From: Robiginitomaculum antarcticum DSM 21748
GTDB lineage: Bacteria > Pseudomonadota > Alphaproteobacteria > Caulobacterales > Maricaulaceae
Assembly: GCF_000365025.1 (NCBI RefSeq)
Contig: NZ_KB823011.1
Coordinates: forward strand, 558,001-622,000
Length of the DNA stretch: 64,000 nt
Direction: 5' to 3'
Part shown: positions 29,301-37,377 of the stretch, in pieces
How positions within the stretch are numbered: position 1 is the stretch's first letter
Layout of the letters: each line of letters opens with the position of its first letter
The notes under the pieces: model-generated
What the model saw: the letters and a program-made list of their open reading frames with translations, nothing else
Databases searched by the model: none
Told to the model about the DNA's origin: nothing
Program-made: the position numbers and the translations under genes

Positions 29301-29793
29301 ACAGCCAAGCTTGCGCCTCTTCAAAACGCCCTTGACGCACAAACCGATCCAGCGCGCCGTCATAACCCCCGGTCAGCACAATCACGCCCTCGCTGCGCGC
29401 CTCTAATGTACTGGCCAGAATATGCGGCATATCCGTGGCTGACACATCAAGATAGGCTGCAGAAGACAATGCCATAAGATGGCCGTAACCGGTTTCGTTT
29501 TGCGCTAGCAAAACCAGTGTTCCATCCGGGTCGCGGCGGGTTTGACCGGGCTGCCCCGGCAGTTCTAAATCAATAGATAATGTACAGCCAATAATGGGTT
29601 GTACGCCGCGCTCTTTGAGGGTCTCGCTAAATTCCAGCGCCCCGCACATATTGTTACTGTCCGTTAAACCGATAGCCGGCATGCGGTGGTCATAACACCA
29701 TTTGGCAAGCGCCTTGAGCGTGACTGCGCCCTCAAGCAAAGAATAAGGCGAGCGCGCGCGCAAATGTATAAAGTCAGGCTCACGCTGTGCCAT
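26305..29793 (-). CDS. dnaE: DNA polymerase III alpha subunit
   Basis: Replicative DNA polymerase. The 1162-residue protein has the N-terminal PHP domain (about 8-75 onward), the catalytic palm with PDFDIDFCQERR and the helix-hairpin-helix/OB C-terminal region (OB near residues 980-1070). This is the full-length replicative DnaE1 type, not the SOS DnaE2 (ImuC) type, judging from its length and PHP sequence. GGAG lies 6 bases before the ATG. A 30-codon gene with an SOS promoter ends only 21 bases upstream, so dnaE may be partly transcribed from that promoter. Confidence 0.96.
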   Translation of the reverse strand: MAQREPDFIHLRARSPYSLLEGAVTLKALAKWCYDHRMPAIGLTDSNNMCGALEFSETLKERGVQPIIGCTLSIDLELPGQPGQTRRDPDGTLVLLAQNETGYGHLMALSSAAYLDVSATDMPHILASTLEARSEGVIVLTGGYDGALDRFVRQGRFEEAQAWLSKLASIYGDRLYIELQRHDEPNEAQTESWLLEQAYGRGIAIVATNEPFFEDRSMHAAHDALLAISEGSYVLEKDRRKVTSEHFLKSPEMMVKLFEDLPEALNATIDIATRCAYASPKRAPILPGFGDENTSETDILRAQAHDGLTARLDMLRSLDEMSADEPAYRERLDFELDVIAQMGFPGYFLIVSDFIRWAKEQGIPVGPGRGSGAGSVVAWSLLITDLDPLRYGLLFERFLNPERVSMPDFDIDFCQERRSEVIQYVQRKYGKDQVAHIITFGTLQARAVVRDVGRVLQMPLGQVDRLAKMVPANPANPVTLRQAIAMEPRLREQRDTEPAVRQLLDFALELEGLYRNASTHAAGVVIGDRPLTELVPLYRDPRSDIPATQFNMKWVEKAGLVKFDFLGLKTLTVIDKALKYLAAQGRPIDLDRVSVTDKRAYEPLAEGASDGVFQLESSGMRDVLRKMRPGTIEELTALISLYRPGPMKNIDTYIDRKFGRVDIEYPHPMLKDILEETYGIIIYQEQVMQIAQVLSGFSLGEADLLRRAMGKKDQAEMDRQRSRFIEGAAKNDVDRRLANEIFDLVNEFAGYGFNKSHAAAYAMISFRTAYLKAHHPVEFLAATMALDIANTDKLAQFYAEAKRLELDVVAPDVNQSFADFEVREGKILYALGALKNVGVAAMQHVVKVREEGGAFTDIYDFVRRVDTRIVNKRALENLARAGAFDALEGNRAMLLASAADLQAIGARASEERSSAQVSLFGGADEQIMVEKELTSAPPWDDVRSLDEELSAVGFYLSGHPLEGFAERLEHSHTLACDLETAFKSGKRAVRMAGVLHKRVERMSQRSSKRFAFLEMSDPSGAYETLVNADLLTAKRDIMQSGTLLDIAVKIEDRDGEIKLYTNSVDILSGASGPAKSKTSEQPPRGVTIYIDTAEALSALKSRIDSLADAPARYYGDMHIIAPLGNLREYEIKLADRVSMDKRFLASLKSVPGVSRIETMAAL

Positions 29794-29814
29794 TATCCGC
29801 TCCGATGGGGTAAA

Positions 29815-29907
29815 CTAACCCCCGATGATCATCATCCAAACAGTCATAACCGTAATAAAGCCCGCGACAACCATTCCTGTCGACAAATCCACAACCAACT
29901 GTTTCAT
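29815..29907 (-). CDS. Small SOS-controlled membrane peptide (SidA-like in character)
   Basis: A 30-codon open frame (ATG 29907, TAG 29815-29817) with a GGGAG ribosome binding site 6 bases before the ATG. The peptide begins MKQLVVDLSTG, and residues 12-28 are almost all hydrophobic with Trp24 and two terminal glycines, enough for one membrane helix with a short N-terminal cytoplasmic part. A perfect LexA box over a strong promoter lies 20-70 bases upstream, so SOS induction is likely. Caulobacter SidA is a 29-residue SOS-induced inner-membrane peptide that blocks division at FtsW/FtsN; size, topology and control match, but sequence homology was not tested. dnaE follows after 21 bases. Confidence 0.7.
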   Translation of the reverse strand: MKQLVVDLSTGMVVAGFITVMTVWMMIIGG

Positions 29908-29926
29908 AACTCACTCCCATTTTTAT

Positions 29927-29975
29927 GTTCTTGTTACGTTCGGATTATATATTCCCCTTTTGTTCTTTTCGTCAA
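29927..29975 (-). promoter_or_regulatory. SOS promoter: sigma-70-like -35/-10 with LexA box
   Basis: On the minus strand: TTGACG (29970-29975), an 18-base spacer and TATATA/TATAAT (29944-29951). The LexA direct repeat GAAC-GTAACAA-GAAC (29927-29941) follows at once and covers the expected transcription start. LexA bound here would block initiation. It reads into the 30-codon gene and dnaE. Confidence 0.85.
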
Positions 29976-30005
29976 GTCTAAAACGAATCAGTGCGGAACA
30001 TAGCC

Positions 30006-30060
30006 TGTGGATAAGTCAGTGAAGTTATCTGAGGATAAACTGTGCATGGCCTGTGGACAG
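30006..30060. promoter_or_regulatory. Cluster of DnaA-box-like sites
   Basis: One perfect DnaA box TGTGGATAA (30006-30014), one single-mismatch site TGAGGATAA (30030-30038) and one weaker site TGTGGACAG (30052-30060) lie within 55 bases, all in the same orientation. They sit between the lolD stop and the SOS promoter. Binding by DnaA is an inference from motif match only. Confidence 0.45.
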
Positions 30061-30073
30061 ACCACAATAAGTC

Positions 30074-30769
30074 CTAGCTGTAAGGAACAATCGCCCCGTC
30101 GCGCACTGTAACGACGCGGTCCATATAGTCTGTCAGGGTCATATTATGGGTCGCGACAAGCGCGGACACGCCTTCGGTGCGGGTTAGATCAAACAGGCTT
30201 TGAAAGACATTGCCCGATGTCGTTGGATCCAGGTTGCCTGTGGGTTCATCCGCCAAAATTATGCTCGGCTTATTTGACATAGCGCGGGCAATGGCCACGC
30301 GCTGCTGCTCCCCGCCCGACATTTGGCCGGGTTGATGCTCCATACGTTCGGCTAGCCCCATAACGGTCAGCAAGCGCGCGGCTTCTTTGCGCGCAAGCGT
30401 TTGCGGCACGCCCGCCGCCATTTGCGGCAAAGCCACATTATCTATTGCGTTAAATTCACGCAGTAAATGGTGGAATTGATAGACAAACCCCACTTCTTCG
30501 CGGCGGATGCGCGTGCGCGCGTCATCTTTAAGGCGCAGACATTCCTGACCTTTAATCCAGACTTCACCCGCCGTCGGTGTCTCCAGTAAACCCGCCGCAT
30601 GGAGCAGGCTTGATTTACCACTCCCTGACGGGCCGATTAAGCCGACAACTTCTCCGGGATAGATATCCAGATTAGCTGAGAGCAGAACGTTCAAAACGCT
30701 CTCCCCGCTTTGATATTGGCGGGTCAGATTGCGCACAGATAATACGGGTGTTGCGGAGCGGTTATTCAA
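30074..30769 (-). CDS. lolD: Lipoprotein-releasing ABC transporter ATPase
   Basis: ATPase that powers release of outer-membrane lipoproteins to LolA. The 231-residue protein shows Walker [10 protein letters not shown], signature [15 protein letters not shown] and Walker [12 protein letters not shown]. It overlaps the permease gene by 8 bases, and the pair forms the transporter. MacB-type exporters share the fold, but the neighbour supports Lol. Confidence 0.93.
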   Translation of the reverse strand: MNNRSATPVLSVRNLTRQYQSGESVLNVLLSANLDIYPGEVVGLIGPSGSGKSSLLHAAGLLETPTAGEVWIKGQECLRLKDDARTRIRREEVGFVYQFHHLLREFNAIDNVALPQMAAGVPQTLARKEAARLLTVMGLAERMEHQPGQMSGGEQQRVAIARAMSNKPSIILADEPTGNLDPTTSGNVFQSLFDLTRTEGVSALVATHNMTLTDYMDRVVTVRDGAIVPYS

Positions 30770-32045
30770 AGCGGAACGCCTCCACGGGATCTAATTTGCT
30801 TGCGCCCAAAGCAGGAAAGAATGTAGCGACCGCTGTGGTTAAAAACCCCCAGAACGCCACCATGCCGACTTCAGCCCATTCAATGCGCGCGGGCACGCCG
30901 CCCGTGAGTTGGTAGACATCCGGCGGAAAGAGTTCAACGCCCAGCACAGCTTCGATCACGGCCTGTACACCGCCAATATTAAGACAGAACAGCACGCCTA
31001 AAATAATGCCTGCCGCTGTTCCGGCAAGGCCGATTAGAACGCCCGCCATAAAGAAAATGCGAAGAACAGAGCCGCGCGTCGCGCCGATTGTGCGCAAAAT
31101 TGCAATGTCGCGACCCTTATTTTTGACCAGCATAATCATGGCTGCAACAATCGGGAAAATGGCAATTACGACCACGATCATCAGGATAAATCGCATCGCT
31201 ACTTGCTCTACCCGAAGCGCGCCCGCTATGGATTTCGCGCGTTGCCGCCAGTCCGTCACGTAAAGCGCGTAATCCGGGTTGTTGCGTAACATCGTCACGA
31301 AACGCCCGACATCATCCGGGTCTTTTAGGCGCACTTCAATCTCGTCTGACGCCTCCCCTTGATCAAAAAATAACAACGCCTGCTCAAGTGGCATATAGAC
31401 ATAAAGGCTGTCAGCATCATCAAATCCAAGCGAATATATAGCTCCGATTGTATAGGATTTTCGCTGTATATTTGAACCAAAGGCCGTGTTGATTGGCTTC
31501 GGCGAGATCAGCATGACATCATCACCGACGGAAACGCCTAATGTCGACGCCATGATTTCGCCGATACCTATAATATCGCCGCCATATTCACCCGCCCCAA
31601 ATTGCGAAAAGTCACCATATTGAACGCCGTCGAGCACAAATTCTAATCGCGCCAAATCCTGAGGCGTAACGCCTTTGACAATTGCCGGTGAACCGCGATC
31701 ATCTTTGGCGACAAAGGCTTGACGGTTTAAAACGGGAAAGGCCACATCCACGCCGTCCTGAGCGCGGATAAAATCAGCGATTTTACTCACGTCTAAAGCC
31801 GTCGGATAATCCGCTGCTGTTGCAACATAAAGATGGCCTTGCGCGCCTAATATACGGCTGACAAGCTCATAACGAAAGCCGTTCATGATCGACATGACAA
31901 TAATAAGTGCGGCAATAGCGAGCGCGAGACAGGTAAAGCTGATCCAGGCGATCAGGCCGACGCCGCCTTGCTTACGACGCGCGCCCAGATAGCGCATAGC
32001 AATGCTACGTTCGAATTTATTAAACGGCTTTGCGCGCTTAGCCAT
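30762..32045 (-). CDS. lolC: Lipoprotein-releasing ABC transporter permease LolC/LolE type
   Basis: Inner-membrane permease with one N-terminal helix (about 30-50), a large periplasmic domain (about 55-270) and three C-terminal helices (about 280-420), the MacB/FtsX-like topology of LolC/E. The 427-residue protein carries the SMRYLGARR-like N-terminus (AMRYLGARRKQGG). A single gene is found, so it may form a homodimer. The start overlaps proS by 1 base and the end overlaps lolD. Confidence 0.92.
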   Translation of the reverse strand: MAKRAKPFNKFERSIAMRYLGARRKQGGVGLIAWISFTCLALAIAALIIVMSIMNGFRYELVSRILGAQGHLYVATAADYPTALDVSKIADFIRAQDGVDVAFPVLNRQAFVAKDDRGSPAIVKGVTPQDLARLEFVLDGVQYGDFSQFGAGEYGGDIIGIGEIMASTLGVSVGDDVMLISPKPINTAFGSNIQRKSYTIGAIYSLGFDDADSLYVYMPLEQALLFFDQGEASDEIEVRLKDPDDVGRFVTMLRNNPDYALYVTDWRQRAKSIAGALRVEQVAMRFILMIVVVIAIFPIVAAMIMLVKNKGRDIAILRTIGATRGSVLRIFFMAGVLIGLAGTAAGIILGVLFCLNIGGVQAVIEAVLGVELFPPDVYQLTGGVPARIEWAEVGMVAFWGFLTTAVATFFPALGASKLDPVEAFRFE

Positions 32046-33370
32046 TAGGCAGCAAACTCGGCGGTTAGGAATTTTATCGCGGCCTCTGGTGATAGCTTTT
32101 GGCGTTCACCCGTGGCGCGGGTTTTAATCTCGACGACGCCTTCAGCGACGCCGCGCGGACCCACCGTAATGGCGTAAGGCAATCCGATCAGATCCATGCG
32201 CGAGAATTTCACACCGCCGCGGTCATTGCTATCATCATAAAGCGGATCAATCCCGGCCTTAGCTAACGCCGCGTAGAGCGTTTCGCAGACCTTATCCGTG
32301 TCTTCATTGTCGGTTTTTAAATTGATAATCCCAACACCAAAAGGCGCAACGGATTTAGGCCAGATGATGCCGTCTTCGTCATGGCTGGCTTCGATAATAC
32401 CGCCGACCAGACGCGATACGCCAATACCGTAAGAGCCCATTTGCACGGCGTGTTCTTTACCGTCCGGCCCCATTACATTAGCATTCATCGGAGCAGAGTA
32501 TTTATCACCAAAATAGAAGATATGGCCGACTTCGATACCGCGCGCGCTCATTTGCTTGTCTTCGGGAAGCGCGGCAAATGCGGTAGCGTCATGCATCTCG
32601 TCAGCTGCGGCATATAATGACGTCCGGCTATCGACATGCGCTGACAGGTCACCGGCGAAATCAACGTTGCCCGGCGCGTTCATATCCAGCAGATCTTTGT
32701 GGCAAAAAACTTCGCTCTCGCCCGTATCCGCAAGAATAACAAACTCATGGGATAGATCGCCGCCAATCGGCCCTGTATCGGCTTTGACCGGAATGGCTTT
32801 GAGACCCAAACGGTCAAATGTATTGAGATAGGCCACGAACATTTTGTAATAGCTTTTGACAGCGTCCTCTTTGGTCACATCAAAGCTATAAGTGTCTTTC
32901 ATCAAAAATTCGCGGCCGCGCATCACGCCAAAACGCGGGCGGCGCTCATCGCGGAACTTCCATTGAATATGATAGAGCATTTTCGGCAGCATTTTATAAC
33001 TGCGCACATAGCTACGGAAGATATCGGTAATCATATCCTCATTGGTCGGGCCATAGAGCATATCGCGGTCACTACGGTCTTTAATACGCAGCATTTCAGG
33101 GCCGTAAGCGTCATAGCGCCCTGTTTCGCGCCATAGTTCAGCGGACTGTATCGTGGGCATCAACATCTCAACCGCGCCGGCTTTATCCTGTTCTTCGCGG
33201 ACAATTTGTTCAATTTTACGGAGCACTCGAAAGCCCAAAGGCAGCCAAGCATAAATGCCCGCGCTTTGCTGGCGTACCATTCCGGCGCGCAGCATATAGC
33301 GGTGAGAGGCAATCGTGGCCTCTGCCGGCGTTTCTTTGAGAACGGGCAGGAAGTATTGAGACAAACGCAT
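32045..33370 (-). CDS. proS: Prolyl-tRNA synthetase (short type)
   Basis: Charges tRNA-Pro. The 441-residue protein is the alphaproteobacterial short type that lacks the inserted editing domain of E. coli ProRS. Class II motifs are visible: [33 protein letters not shown] and the C-terminal [13 protein letters not shown]. Editing of Ala-tRNA-Pro would need a separate trans-editing protein, which is not in this window. Confidence 0.96.
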   Translation of the reverse strand: MRLSQYFLPVLKETPAEATIASHRYMLRAGMVRQQSAGIYAWLPLGFRVLRKIEQIVREEQDKAGAVEMLMPTIQSAELWRETGRYDAYGPEMLRIKDRSDRDMLYGPTNEDMITDIFRSYVRSYKMLPKMLYHIQWKFRDERRPRFGVMRGREFLMKDTYSFDVTKEDAVKSYYKMFVAYLNTFDRLGLKAIPVKADTGPIGGDLSHEFVILADTGESEVFCHKDLLDMNAPGNVDFAGDLSAHVDSRTSLYAAADEMHDATAFAALPEDKQMSARGIEVGHIFYFGDKYSAPMNANVMGPDGKEHAVQMGSYGIGVSRLVGGIIEASHDEDGIIWPKSVAPFGVGIINLKTDNEDTDKVCETLYAALAKAGIDPLYDDSNDRGGVKFSRMDLIGLPYAITVGPRGVAEGVVEIKTRATGERQKLSPEAAIKFLTAEFAA

Positions 33371-33447
33371 GACGCGAATCCGGTTTTATAATTACGTTGG
33401 ATGCGGTCTAGCTTGGCAGCCCGCGCGCCGCAATTGCTATTGCTGTT

Positions 33448-33714
33448 TTACGTGATTTTGGGAATGAACGGAAGATCGGCAATATTGAACAGATCAAAAA
33501 CGATTATACAGTACACGATCCCGAATGTGAGGACCGCCAAAGCTGTCGTTATAAGAAGCTTTTTCTTAATCAGACTCTTTGTCGGCGCTCCGGGTTCACT
33601 GCCCGGAACAACGTCATTATCTTCAAGTTGACCACGCACGCCAAAGGGCAGAACCATGAACAATATGATCCACCAAATGACCATAAACAGCACGAATGCG
33701 TTAAATGGATTCAT
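33448..33714 (-). CDS. DUF1467 family small membrane protein
   Basis: 88 residues with two membrane helices (about 5-25 and 52-75) and a conserved central VRGQLEDNDVVPGSEPGAPT segment, the hallmark of DUF1467. Function unknown. It sits between mce and proS, which is the usual alphaproteobacterial place for this family. Confidence 0.85.
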   Translation of the reverse strand: MNPFNAFVLFMVIWWIILFMVLPFGVRGQLEDNDVVPGSEPGAPTKSLIKKKLLITTALAVLTFGIVYCIIVFDLFNIADLPFIPKIT

Positions 33715-33728
33715 ATCGAAATGTCTCG

Positions 33729-34169
33729 CTAATCATCTGTATTTATTTGTTTTTCCATCAATTCAATAAGAACGCCTTGATTGTGTCTCGGATGCAAAAA
33801 TATTACGGGCGTGCCATGCGCGCCAATGCGCGGATCATTTAAAACCGTCATCCCCCGTGCTTCCATTACAGACTTTGCCTCATGAATATCATCCACCTCG
33901 TAACAGACATGATGCTGTCCGCCCTTGGGGTTATTCTTTAGGAACTTCTCAATCGGCGAATTCTCACCATAAGGCTGAATCAGTTCGATCTGCCCGCTGG
34001 GCAGGTTCACGAAAGCAAATGTCACCCCCTGCGGCGGCAGGTCTTGCGGTTTTGTAATATCAGTGACCCCAAAAACGTCACGGTAATGCTGCGCCGCCGC
34101 CTCTATATCAGGGACTGCAACGCCGACATGGTTTAACGGGCCGAGTTTAAAGTCGCATATTTGGGTCAT
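33729..34169 (-). CDS. mce: Methylmalonyl-CoA epimerase
   Basis: Epimerises (S)- and (R)-methylmalonyl-CoA in propionyl-CoA catabolism. The 146-residue glyoxalase/VOC-fold protein has metal-ligand segments NHVGVAVPDIEAA, QIELIQPYG, HHVCYEVDDI and the C-terminal GVLIELME glutamate. It overlaps rnj by 4 bases. Confidence 0.93.
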   Translation of the reverse strand: MTQICDFKLGPLNHVGVAVPDIEAAAQHYRDVFGVTDITKPQDLPPQGVTFAFVNLPSGQIELIQPYGENSPIEKFLKNNPKGGQHHVCYEVDDIHEAKSVMEARGMTVLNDPRIGAHGTPVIFLHPRHNQGVLIELMEKQINTDD

Positions 34170-35848
34170 ACCGCCAGCACCGTCACTTCGACGACAGGGC
34201 GTTTGAACCCGGGCTGGTGCCTATAATATTTGCGTATTGCCGAGGCAATGTCCGCTTCGACCTTATCTTCATCCTTACGGACACTCGGATGGAGCGAGTC
34301 AAATTTGCGCTCTACAATATCAGCAATATCGTCCAGCATATTTTCGACGCCCTGCCCGTCACGGCCTTCGGGGAAGCCGCTAATGCGCGGATCGGGACCG
34401 CCGACGATTTTTCCGCTTTTATTGACGGCCAGCGAGACACTCACATGCCCGGCAAAGCTCATTTTACGGCGCTGTCGCAATCCTTCATCATTAGCGCTCA
34501 CGATCATTTCGCCGTCCTGATGCAGACGGCCTGACGGCACTATATCAATCACTTTAGGGCCATGCGGAGCCAGACGGATCATTTGTCCGTTATCGGGCGC
34601 GTGTGTGCGAGGAACACCAAGCTCAGCGGCGAGGCGTGCATGTTCGATCAAATGCCGGCGCTCGCCGTGTACAGGAATAGCAATTTTGGGCTTGATCCAG
34701 CCATACATGCGGGTCAGCTCGTCGCGGCAGGGATGGCCGGAGACATGAATATCACGCGACTTTTCGGTGACAATCTCTATGCCCCGCTCAGCCAATTGGT
34801 TTTGAAGCGCAAAGATCGTCTTTTCGTTTCCGGGTATGATTTTAGAACTGAAAATAACCGCATCGCCTTGATTAAGACTGACATTACGGTGCTCGCCCGC
34901 CGCAATTCGAGACAAGGCTGCGCGCGACTCACCCTGACTGCCTGTACATAAATACAAAATATTACCGTCCGGCATTTGCGACGCTTCATTCTCGTCCAGC
35001 AATACGGGCTGGTTTCCGATAATGCCAACGGCCCGAGCCGCGCCCACCATGCGGTGCATAGATCGACCGACCAAACAGACACTGCGGTCATTTTCATTTG
35101 CCGCGTGCAATACGGAGCTCAGCCGCGCGACGTTGGAGGCAAAGCTGGCTACAGCAATCTTTTTGCCCTCAAATTCGCCTATGAGCTTAGTCAGCTCTTC
35201 GCGTACGCCCAACTCGCTTCCGGCCTCGCCCGGCGTAAACACATTTGTGCTGTCACAGGTCATAGCGATAACGCCGTCATCGCCGATCTGCTCGAGCGCT
35301 TTGATATTAATGCTCTCACCAACGAGTGGGTTTGGATCAATTTTCCAGTCCCCGGTATGAAAAACCGTCCCAAGCTTAGTGGTGATTGTCAGTGCGCTTG
35401 GCTCCGGAATAGAATGGGTAAGCGGAATGAAGCGCAGATCAAAGGGGCCGATAGAAAATGTGGCCTCAAGACCAACCTCGTGCAGTTTAACGTCACCTGT
35501 CAGTCCGGCTTCATCCAATCTGTCCTTGACCAAATACATAGTGAACGGCGTGGCCCAAACCGGACAACGCAGCTCCGGCCATAACCGGGCCAGCGCGCCC
35601 ATATGATCTTCGTGGGCATGAGTGAGCACAATACCGAGCAGGTCTTTTTCGATGCCTTTAAAGAACTCAATATCCGGCATGATAATATCAATACCGGGCG
35701 TTGTCAGATCGCCAAATGTGACGCCGAGATCGACGATGATATATTTGCGGTGACTGGGTGGGCCAAAGCCAAATACGTTCAGGTTCATCCCGATTTCGCC
35801 GCTTCCGCCAAGCGGCAGGAAGACAAATTCATCTCTATTTTTTGACAT
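34166..35848 (-). CDS. rnj: Ribonuclease J
   Basis: Beta-CASP metallo-beta-lactamase ribonuclease with 5'-exonuclease and endonuclease activity, used in rRNA and mRNA processing in alphaproteobacteria. ATG 35848 (MSKNRDEFVFLPLGGSGEIG, 560 residues) was chosen; the earlier in-frame start overlaps coaX. The zinc motif LTHAHEDHMGAL, HSIPEPSAL, HTGDWKID and the C-terminal HGERRHL segment are clear. Confidence 0.95.
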   Translation of the reverse strand: MSKNRDEFVFLPLGGSGEIGMNLNVFGFGPPSHRKYIIVDLGVTFGDLTTPGIDIIMPDIEFFKGIEKDLLGIVLTHAHEDHMGALARLWPELRCPVWATPFTMYLVKDRLDEAGLTGDVKLHEVGLEATFSIGPFDLRFIPLTHSIPEPSALTITTKLGTVFHTGDWKIDPNPLVGESINIKALEQIGDDGVIAMTCDSTNVFTPGEAGSELGVREELTKLIGEFEGKKIAVASFASNVARLSSVLHAANENDRSVCLVGRSMHRMVGAARAVGIIGNQPVLLDENEASQMPDGNILYLCTGSQGESRAALSRIAAGEHRNVSLNQGDAVIFSSKIIPGNEKTIFALQNQLAERGIEIVTEKSRDIHVSGHPCRDELTRMYGWIKPKIAIPVHGERRHLIEHARLAAELGVPRTHAPDNGQMIRLAPHGPKVIDIVPSGRLHQDGEMIVSANDEGLRQRRKMSFAGHVSVSLAVNKSGKIVGGPDPRISGFPEGRDGQGVENMLDDIADIVERKFDSLHPSVRKDEDKVEADIASAIRKYYRHQPGFKRPVVEVTVLAV

Positions 35849-35849
35849 A

Positions 35850-36632
35850 TTATCTCTTGGCTCCGCCATTGCGGCGATAAATTTCAAACAGACCGTCTAT
35901 GGTCAGGCGGCTGTCATAATGCTCAATCGTATCAGATGCACCTTCGAATAGTGAGGCAATTCCGCCTGTCCCGATAACGGTAAATTTCAAATCTGAACGC
36001 TCCTGCTTAATCCTATTCACCAATCCGTCGATCAGGCCAATATAGCCCCAAAAAATACCCGATTGCATAGATTCCACAGTATTTGTTCCAACAACTTTTG
36101 ACGGTCTTCGGATTTCAATGCGCGGCAAACGGGCCGCTGCTTCGTGTAAGGCGCGTACAGACAGATTAATCCCGGGCGTAATAATCCCGCCGATGAAATT
36201 TCCATCCTCATCGACAACATCAAATGTTGTCGCCGTTCCGCTATCGACGATAATCAATGGCGCCTTATACCGCGTAAGCGCGCCGACCACATTGACCAAA
36301 CGGTCAGCGCCCGCCTGCTCTGGATTATCAATGAGCGCTTTTGTACCCAGATCCAGATCGCCCTCACCCACAATCATGGGCTCAACATTTAAATGCCGCC
36401 GCGCCAGATTGCGCATATTGAAAAGGGATTGCGGAACAACCGAGGCGATAATGCAGCCTGTCACATCCGTAAACTTCAACCCCTGCATCTCCATGAGCTG
36501 GTGAAACCACACCGCATATTCATCAGCCGTGCGTGCGGCATTGGTCGCAATGCGCCATTCAACCACCCAATCCGTACCGTTATGAATTGCAAAGAGGGTA
36601 TTTGTATTTCCCGTATCAATTGCCAGCAGCAT
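35850..36632 (-). CDS. coaX: Type III pantothenate kinase
   Basis: First step of coenzyme A synthesis. ATG 36632 ([15 protein letters not shown], 260 residues) is the family start; a longer frame to 36662 runs into birA. ASKHA-fold signatures: [32 protein letters not shown] and [11 protein letters not shown]. It overlaps the birA end by 17 bases and is followed by rnj. Confidence 0.95.
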   Translation of the reverse strand: MLLAIDTGNTNTLFAIHNGTDWVVEWRIATNAARTADEYAVWFHQLMEMQGLKFTDVTGCIIASVVPQSLFNMRNLARRHLNVEPMIVGEGDLDLGTKALIDNPEQAGADRLVNVVGALTRYKAPLIIVDSGTATTFDVVDEDGNFIGGIITPGINLSVRALHEAAARLPRIEIRRPSKVVGTNTVESMQSGIFWGYIGLIDGLVNRIKQERSDLKFTVIGTGGIASLFEGASDTIEHYDSRLTIDGLFEIYRRNGGAKR

Positions 36633-37374
36633 TGGCGTCCTTTCGGTTTTGCCCAGCCACACTGAACACTTCTCCGGAAGAGATACGCGCTATCCCGCCA
36701 TCGGGCAAGCGCAGGACAAGCGCGCCGTCATTGGCCAGCCCCTCCATCATGCCGGAGATAGCCTGACCGCGTGAGGATGTTTCAATCTTTTGGCCCAAAT
36801 GTGCAGCGCGGGCGAGCCATGCTTTGCGAATGGGCATAAAGCCCTCGCGCCGCAATATATCACGTTGCTGCTCAAAGAGCTGCGAGAGTAAAGGCACCAT
36901 AGCCCGCGCATCCGGAATTTCTTCGGGATCATCTATGTCCATATGCGCCGCCAGATGCGTTGCCGGGTAAGGCAGGTCATCTGGATGAAAATGGATATTA
37001 ATACCGATCCCGACGCTGACCCAGCCACGAACGGATTCCAGCAGAATTCCGGCCAGTTTGGCACCTTTGATTTGAACATCATTGGGCCATTTCAGTCTCG
37101 TATCTGTGTCAGGACAATATATTTTGATCAGGTCTGCGACGGCATTTGCTGCGCAAAAGCTCAGCAGTCCGGCCTGCGCCATAGGACCGTCATGAGGGTA
37201 AAGTCCCGTGCAATACAGGTTTCCACGCCGCGATATCCACTCACGCCCTAAGCGCCCCCGGCCGCCGCTTTGGCTATCGGCTTGAATCCATAAAGGCCCG
37301 TGATCTCCGGCGGTGGCGCGGCGGCGCGCTTCGCTGGATGTACTGTCCAGCGTATCAAAATGCTCATACCGCAA
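36616..37374 (-). CDS. birA: Biotin-[acetyl-CoA-carboxylase] ligase
   Basis: Attaches biotin to carboxylase carrier domains. The 252-residue protein is a ligase only, without the N-terminal DNA-binding domain of E. coli BirA, so it does not repress biotin genes itself. Motifs seen: [38 protein letters not shown] and VGIGINIH. It lies 3 bases after nuoN, the usual alphaproteobacterial linkage. Confidence 0.94.
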   Translation of the reverse strand: MRYEHFDTLDSTSSEARRRATAGDHGPLWIQADSQSGGRGRLGREWISRRGNLYCTGLYPHDGPMAQAGLLSFCAANAVADLIKIYCPDTDTRLKWPNDVQIKGAKLAGILLESVRGWVSVGIGINIHFHPDDLPYPATHLAAHMDIDDPEEIPDARAMVPLLSQLFEQQRDILRREGFMPIRKAWLARAAHLGQKIETSSRGQAISGMMEGLANDGALVLRLPDGGIARISSGEVFSVAGQNRKDANAAGN

Positions 37375-37377
37375 TTC

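Noticed and set aside
29780-29920. Alternative 46-codon frame from ATG 29920, out of phase with the 30-codon gene and running into dnaE
   Set aside because: No ribosome binding site precedes this ATG, whereas GGGAG is placed correctly for ATG 29907; the product is hydrophilic and glycine/aspartate-rich without a domain.
30006-30060. DnaA-box cluster as a replication origin
   Set aside because: Only three sites, no clear AT-rich unwinding region in the right layout, and no origin-type neighbours; a promoter-regulatory role is more likely.
34976-35584. 202-codon open frame antisense to rnj
   Set aside because: Lies inside a conserved gene on the other strand, with low-complexity reverse-frame composition and no ribosome binding site seen.
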